Part shown: one piece after another, positions 59,878-64,000 of the stretch
How the letters are laid out: each line of letters opens with the position of its first letter
How positions within the stretch are numbered: position 1 is the stretch's first letter
The notes under the pieces: model-generated
Database searches by the model: none
Told to the model about the DNA's origin: nothing
What the model saw: only the letters and a program-made list of their open reading frames with translations
Assembly (NCBI RefSeq): GCF_035609205.1
Contig: NZ_CP141184.1
Coordinates: forward strand, 6,004,501 to 6,068,500
Length of the DNA stretch: 64,000 nt
Source: Hymenobacter sp. GOD-10R
Lineage (GTDB): Bacteria > Bacteroidota > Bacteroidia > Cytophagales > Hymenobacteraceae
Direction: 5' to 3'
Program-made: the position numbers and the translations under genes

Positions 59878-62379
59878 TTACTCAACTACTACACGGCGTA
59901 TTGTGCGGCCATTGGCGTTATCTATCTGAAGCAAGTAGATCCCGCAGGACAATTGCTTTACAGAAAGATCAAGGTTGTAAGTCCCTGCTTCCACAACGTG
60001 TTGTTGCAGAGGCTGACCTAGCAGGGTTAAAAGGCAAACTCGATTTACTGCTTGTGCAGCATCCCAACTAACGGTAAACTTTTCCCGACTTGGATTTGGG
60101 TAAACTTCTACCGACTGCACTTTTCTCTGCGAATTAGCTAAGGGAGTGCCCATGGAAGCTATACGTGCTATGCTTAAGTGATGCACCGTTGGAGTAGTAG
60201 CGTAGACAAAGTTTCCTCCTACTAGTATTTTGCCGCCTGCCGTTTCGCTGCTTGCAAGCACATAGCCGTAGCCAAATACAGGCGTGAAAGCTGGGTCAAT
60301 CTGCCCTCTTTCGTCAAGGGACATTAGACCTATATCCGTAACGTTGTCTGAGTGGTAAATGCCCCCAGCCCAAAGCCCCCCACCTTGGCGTGGTAGCAGT
60401 GTACGAATGTTGAATCGATAAGATAAGACATCTTCCAAGGTCATATCAAGCTTGCCATTAGGTAGAAAACGCGCGATGGTGCCTCCCTGCCTAGGCACAA
60501 GCGTTGGTGTTTGCCCGCACACAAGCAATTTACCATCGGGGCGTAATACCATATCACGCACCAACGGCGACGAATACTCATTGTATTCAGTTGCTTGAAA
60601 AGAGGTATCGTACTGACCATTGGGCAATACCCGGTGGAGTTGATACCCAGCCAGGATAAGCTTGTCGTCTGGCTGAACCACTACACGGCGGCCTTCTCGT
60701 AGCCAGTTATCAAGCGTTGAGGAAATTTGAAACGTTTTATCGACAACACCATCTACACTCAACCGGGCAAAAACGTGTCCAGTGTAAGCGCGAGCTAGTT
60801 CTCCGCCCACGATGATTCGACCATCGCGCTGCAAGGCCAACCCTTGAGCAATGTAGCCTGCCGTACGTTGGAAAGTTGTATCAAGAGCGCCACTTGGATG
60901 CAGCCGTATTAAGCTCCCCCAACGTTGACGTGCTTGTACCTCTAATAATCCTGCTATCAAGATCTTGCCGCTGGGCTGCTCCACTATACCTTCGACGTAG
61001 CCTGCTGGAATAGGACTCCGTCGCACGAATGCAGTATCAACCTCATCATTGGGCAGCAAACAAGCTAGGTTGCCGGCTCTTACGCCACCCACTTTGTCAA
61101 AGGAGCCCGCCAGAACTGTACGGCCATCGGTAAGCCTTGCCATTTTTACTATCGTACCTGGCTGGTAAAGCTGCGGAGCATAGTGCTCATCAAGTTGCCC
61201 CGACGCCTGTAATCGTTGCAGAGGCCCCTGCAAGCCCGTACGATGGTTGTATTGCCCATAAACTAATAGGTTGCCCGCCGCATCCACGGCAATACCTTTT
61301 GGGTTCAATGACCACCGAGCAGGTGTTTGATAGCCAGAATTTAATTGGCCGTTTGCTAATAGTTGAATAGGGGTTGCAAGTCCGGTTGACTGCGAAGACA
61401 ATACTAGTAGGCGCCCATCAGGTAAAAGCTCAATACGTCGCTCATTTAACTGATTGAGAATGCCGTACTCAGCCGGTGTTTGAAATGAGTTATCTAATTG
61501 GCCAGAAGGTAGAAGCTGCTGAACACCAGCTTTTCGTCCTTGCATCAGCAACGACGAGCTAGCTCCAACAACAATCTGCCCTGTTGGCCTAATTAGCAGC
61601 GCCTGCACGCTGGTGCTACTGGTTATGCCAGCCTGAAAGCTAGGATCAAGCTGGCCATTGGGCAGCAACCGCAGCAATGAGCTTGCAGGTCTACTGAACA
61701 AACCGCCTACTAGAATTCGACCATCCGGCTGCACAGCTAATGCGTCCACCTCATCGGTGTCGCGACTTGTACCAATTACCGGCGCGAAAGACTCATCATA
61801 GCTGCCATCTACGTTCAGCCGAACTAGGATTGGCAGGCCTGGTATACCCACGCTACCCGCTAGCAGGATCTTTCCATCTGCCTGCAACGCAGCTGTTCGC
61901 AGTAATGGTAAGTATTTACCGGCAAGCTGTAGGGAAAAGCTAGGGTCTGGTTGCCCATTGGACAACAACCGCACAACGTGCGAACTAATTTGAGGATACC
62001 CAACTATATGTATATCACCTGATGCCATTAACAAAAGGCGGCCATCAGGGTATCTCAGTAGTCTGGGTATAAAGTTCGTGTATGAGCCTACTATATCTAT
62101 TTGGGCCAGTTGCTGAGCACGCTGCTCAACCTGACCATTGGTGTTCACCCGAACTAAATTACCTGTCGCGATGCCGTTCGTATATACTTGGGCACCCAGA
62201 ATGAGGCAACTACTATCAGCTAATGGTTGTAAGCCATATATCTGGGCGTATTGCTCGATGCTCAACCGAAATGTAGGATCAAGCTGCTGAGGGGCACTTT
62301 GACCCCAACTACTTCTTGCTAGTAATAGAAAAGTACTCAGGATAGAAAAGTAAAATGAATGTGTGTACCACTTATTCAT
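59878..62379 (-). CDS. delta-60 repeat protein with T9SS C-terminal sorting domain
   Basis: 833 residues. The signal peptide (to about SSWG) is followed by about 15 tandem delta-60 beta-propeller-like repeats of the form QxDGKILVGG...R(L)xxNGxLDxSF (for example LQADGKILLAGS, LLPNGQLDPSF, LHPSGALDTTF). From about residue 755 a type A T9SS sorting domain follows (VEVYPNPSREKFTVSW ... GIYLLQIDNANGRTIRRVVVE). The protein should be exported by the type IX system and fixed to or released from the cell surface. The ligand is unknown. It is divergent from polA. Confidence 0.93.
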   Translation of the reverse strand: MNKWYTHSFYFSILSTFLLLARSSWGQSAPQQLDPTFRLSIEQYAQIYGLQPLADSSCLILGAQVYTNGIATGNLVRVNTNGQVEQRAQQLAQIDIVGSYTNFIPRLLRYPDGRLLLMASGDIHIVGYPQISSHVVRLLSNGQPDPSFSLQLAGKYLPLLRTAALQADGKILLAGSVGIPGLPILVRLNVDGSYDESFAPVIGTSRDTDEVDALAVQPDGRILVGGLFSRPASSLLRLLPNGQLDPSFQAGITSSTSVQALLIRPTGQIVVGASSSLLMQGRKAGVQQLLPSGQLDNSFQTPAEYGILNQLNERRIELLPDGRLLVLSSQSTGLATPIQLLANGQLNSGYQTPARWSLNPKGIAVDAAGNLLVYGQYNHRTGLQGPLQRLQASGQLDEHYAPQLYQPGTIVKMARLTDGRTVLAGSFDKVGGVRAGNLACLLPNDEVDTAFVRRSPIPAGYVEGIVEQPSGKILIAGLLEVQARQRWGSLIRLHPSGALDTTFQRTAGYIAQGLALQRDGRIIVGGELARAYTGHVFARLSVDGVVDKTFQISSTLDNWLREGRRVVVQPDDKLILAGYQLHRVLPNGQYDTSFQATEYNEYSSPLVRDMVLRPDGKLLVCGQTPTLVPRQGGTIARFLPNGKLDMTLEDVLSYRFNIRTLLPRQGGGLWAGGIYHSDNVTDIGLMSLDERGQIDPAFTPVFGYGYVLASSETAGGKILVGGNFVYATTPTVHHLSIARIASMGTPLANSQRKVQSVEVYPNPSREKFTVSWDAAQAVNRVCLLTLLGQPLQQHVVEAGTYNLDLSVKQLSCGIYLLQIDNANGRTIRRVVVE

Positions 62380-62477
62380 ATATGAATCAATATTTATCTA
62401 TTTAAACCAAAACTACATCCTTTCCTTAATTGATCCTACTCAGCAATTTTTCTGCTGGTTATTACCTTCGCCTTTCT

Positions 62478-64000
62478 ATGACTGATACCGCCCAACCCGC
62501 TAAAAAGCTCTTCCTCCTCGACGCCTTCGCCCTGATCTACCGCGCCCACTTTGCGTTCAGCAAGAATCCGCGCGTCAACTCCAAGGGCATGAACACCGGC
62601 GCCGTACTCGGCTTCACCAACACGCTGGTGGAAGTGCTACAAAAGGAAAAGCCTACCCACATTGGGGTAGCTTTCGACGCCCAAAAGAAGACTTTCCGCC
62701 ATGATTCCTTTGCTGAGTACAAGGCCCAGCGCCAGGCCATGCCCGAAGATATTGGCACGGCCATTCCATATATCAAGCGCATCATTGAGGCATTCCACAT
62801 CCCGATTCTGCTCGTGGATGGCTTCGAAGCCGACGACGTGATTGGCACCCTAGCCCAGCGCGCCGAGGCGCAAGGCTTCGACGTGTTCATGATGACGCCC
62901 GACAAGGACTATTGCCAGCTCGTGACGGACAAGATCAAAATCTACCGGCCGGCGTTCATGGGCAATGCGGCGGAAGTGCTCGACAAAGAGCACGTGCTAC
63001 AACGCTTTGAAATCGAGCGTGTCGAGCAGGTGATTGACATCCTAGGTCTTCAAGGCGACGCCGTGGATAACATTCCCGGCATTCCGGGCATTGGCGAGAA
63101 AACAGCCAAGACGCTGATCCAGAAGTATGGCTCCGTGGAAAACCTGATTGCCAACGTGGACGAACTGAAGGGCAAGCAACAGGAAAACGTGCGCAACTTT
63201 GCTGAGCAAGGTTTGTTGAGCAAGGAGCTAGCAACCATCCACGTGAACGTCCCGATCGAGTTTCACGAGGAAAACCTTACCCTGAGCAAGCCAGACGAGG
63301 AGATGCTGCGGTCGTTGTTCGACGAGCTAGAGTTTCGGCAGCTCGCGGCGCGCGTACTCAGCGGCGGCGCGGCGGCCACGCCCGCTGCCCCGGTTGGGCG
63401 CGGTGCCCGGCGGCCTAACGCTCCTTCCCAAGGCTCCTTGTTTGATGCACCCGATGCGGTGGCTATTGCATCGGAGAACGGCGAGACGGGCCACGAAGGC
63501 GCCCCGGCTGGTCCGCGCCGCACGCTGGCCGATGTGCCGCACCACTACCATTTGGTAGACACGCCAGCCCTGCGCAAGTCGCTGCTCGACTACTTACTCC
63601 AGCAGAAAGAAGTTAGCTTCGATACCGAAACTACTGGACTTGATACCATGACTTCACGGCTCGTGGGGCTGAGCTTCTGCTGGTTACCTGGCGAAGCCTA
63701 TTACGTGCCTGTACCCCAAGATGACCAGGAAGCCGCTCAGGCGCTGGTAGATGAGTTCCGGCCGTTTCTGGAAAAAGAAGGCATTGTGAAGGTGGGCCAG
63801 AACATCAAATACGACCTCACCATTCTGAAGCACTACAACGTGCGCGTGGCCGGCCCTCTGTTTGACACCATGCTGGCTCACTACCTACTGGAGCCCGACA
63901 TGCGCCATAATATGGACGTGTTAGCCGAAACATACTTGCACTACACTCCGGTTTCCATTATAGAGCTGATTGGCCCCAAGGGCAAAAACCAAAAGACCAT
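62478..64000 (+). CDS. polA: DNA polymerase I, 5' part (continues beyond window)
   Basis: The ATG at 62478 opens a frame that runs off the window after 507 codons. Residues 1-about 290 are the 5'-3' exonuclease: LFLLDAFALIYRAHFAF, VAFDAQKKTFRHD, VDGFEADDVIGTLA, TPDKDYCQLV and the H3TH segment GIPGIGEKTAKTLIQKYGS. A Gly/Ala/Pro-rich linker (about 295-345) leads into a 3'-5' exonuclease domain with VSFDTETTGLD, whose Asp and Glu are intact, so proofreading should be active (many PolA proteins have lost it). The polymerase domain lies outside. It repairs DNA and removes Okazaki primers. Confidence 0.97.
   Translation, partial: MTDTAQPAKKLFLLDAFALIYRAHFAFSKNPRVNSKGMNTGAVLGFTNTLVEVLQKEKPTHIGVAFDAQKKTFRHDSFAEYKAQRQAMPEDIGTAIPYIKRIIEAFHIPILLVDGFEADDVIGTLAQRAEAQGFDVFMMTPDKDYCQLVTDKIKIYRPAFMGNAAEVLDKEHVLQRFEIERVEQVIDILGLQGDAVDNIPGIPGIGEKTAKTLIQKYGSVENLIANVDELKGKQQENVRNFAEQGLLSKELATIHVNVPIEFHEENLTLSKPDEEMLRSLFDELEFRQLAARVLSGGAAATPAAPVGRGARRPNAPSQGSLFDAPDAVAIASENGETGHEGAPAGPRRTLADVPHHYHLVDTPALRKSLLDYLLQQKEVSFDTETTGLDTMTSRLVGLSFCWLPGEAYYVPVPQDDQEAAQALVDEFRPFLEKEGIVKVGQNIKYDLTILKHYNVRVAGPLFDTMLAHYLLEPDMRHNMDVLAETYLHYTPVSIIELIGPKGKNQKT

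Overview
The window looks like a chromosomal segment of a Bacteroidota bacterium of the Hymenobacter/Cytophagales type. The evidence is the abundance of outer-membrane beta-barrels, TonB-dependent receptors (one with an STN domain), DUF4249 lipoproteins and a type IX secretion (T9SS) C-terminal sorting domain, together with the lack of Shine-Dalgarno sequences. It falls into two very different halves.

Positions 1 to about 24,935 are an integrated island. Its right edge is a Tn7/Tn5053-family transposition module on the minus strand: tniA (DDE transposase), tniB (AAA+ ATPase) and tniQ (targeting protein). A terminal region with several TniA-site-like repeats ends in ...ACA at 24,935. The next base enters the middle of comM (Mg-chelatase-like ATPase), of which only the C-terminal part (24,936-25,621) is present. 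The element has therefore interrupted comM; the N-terminal half of comM and the left transposon end must lie left of position 1. comM is a known integration site of Tn7-family elements such as the Acinetobacter AbaR/Tn6022 islands. The cargo between is a patchwork with visibly different base compositions that looks like a defence island. It holds a DUF2971 gene, a leucine-rich-repeat Roc-COR GTPase overlapping a small TIR/DUF4062-like gene, a 1706-residue TIR-STAND-transmembrane-WD40 protein, and a three-gene cluster of two paralogous DUF4062-like/NB-ARC/TPR STAND proteins plus a patatin-like phospholipase. Remnants of IS110 and IS3 elements, a MITE-like palindromic element, an XRE regulator and an unknown 268-residue protein are also present.

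From 24,936 to 64,000 the DNA is an ordinary, more GC-rich chromosome. It carries pyrD; a PagL-like lipid A deacylase; a tandem array of four small outer-membrane barrels, most followed by their own terminator; an M20 dipeptidase; an orphan SMI1/KNR4 protein; plsY; and a giant secreted protein of unknown function (1781 residues). Next comes a HTH-only ModE-type regulator followed by a ModE-box-like palindrome and a TonB receptor, a probable molybdate/tungstate uptake locus. A galactoside locus follows: a LacI regulator, an exported GH42 beta-galactosidase, a sodium/solute symporter and a lipoprotein mutarotase, with matching LacI-type operators in front of both transcription units. The segment closes with a DnaQ-like exonuclease, a five-gene surface operon (small exported protein, STN-TonB receptor, two DUF4249 lipoproteins, an MG2-like protein), a delta-60-repeat T9SS cargo protein and the 5' part of polA.

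The most promising unexplained biology is the island cargo: (i) the LRR-Roco plus TIR-like pair, and (ii) the twin STAND-TPR plus patatin cluster. Both look like NTP-driven sensor/effector anti-phage modules carried by a comM-targeting Tn7-like transposon.
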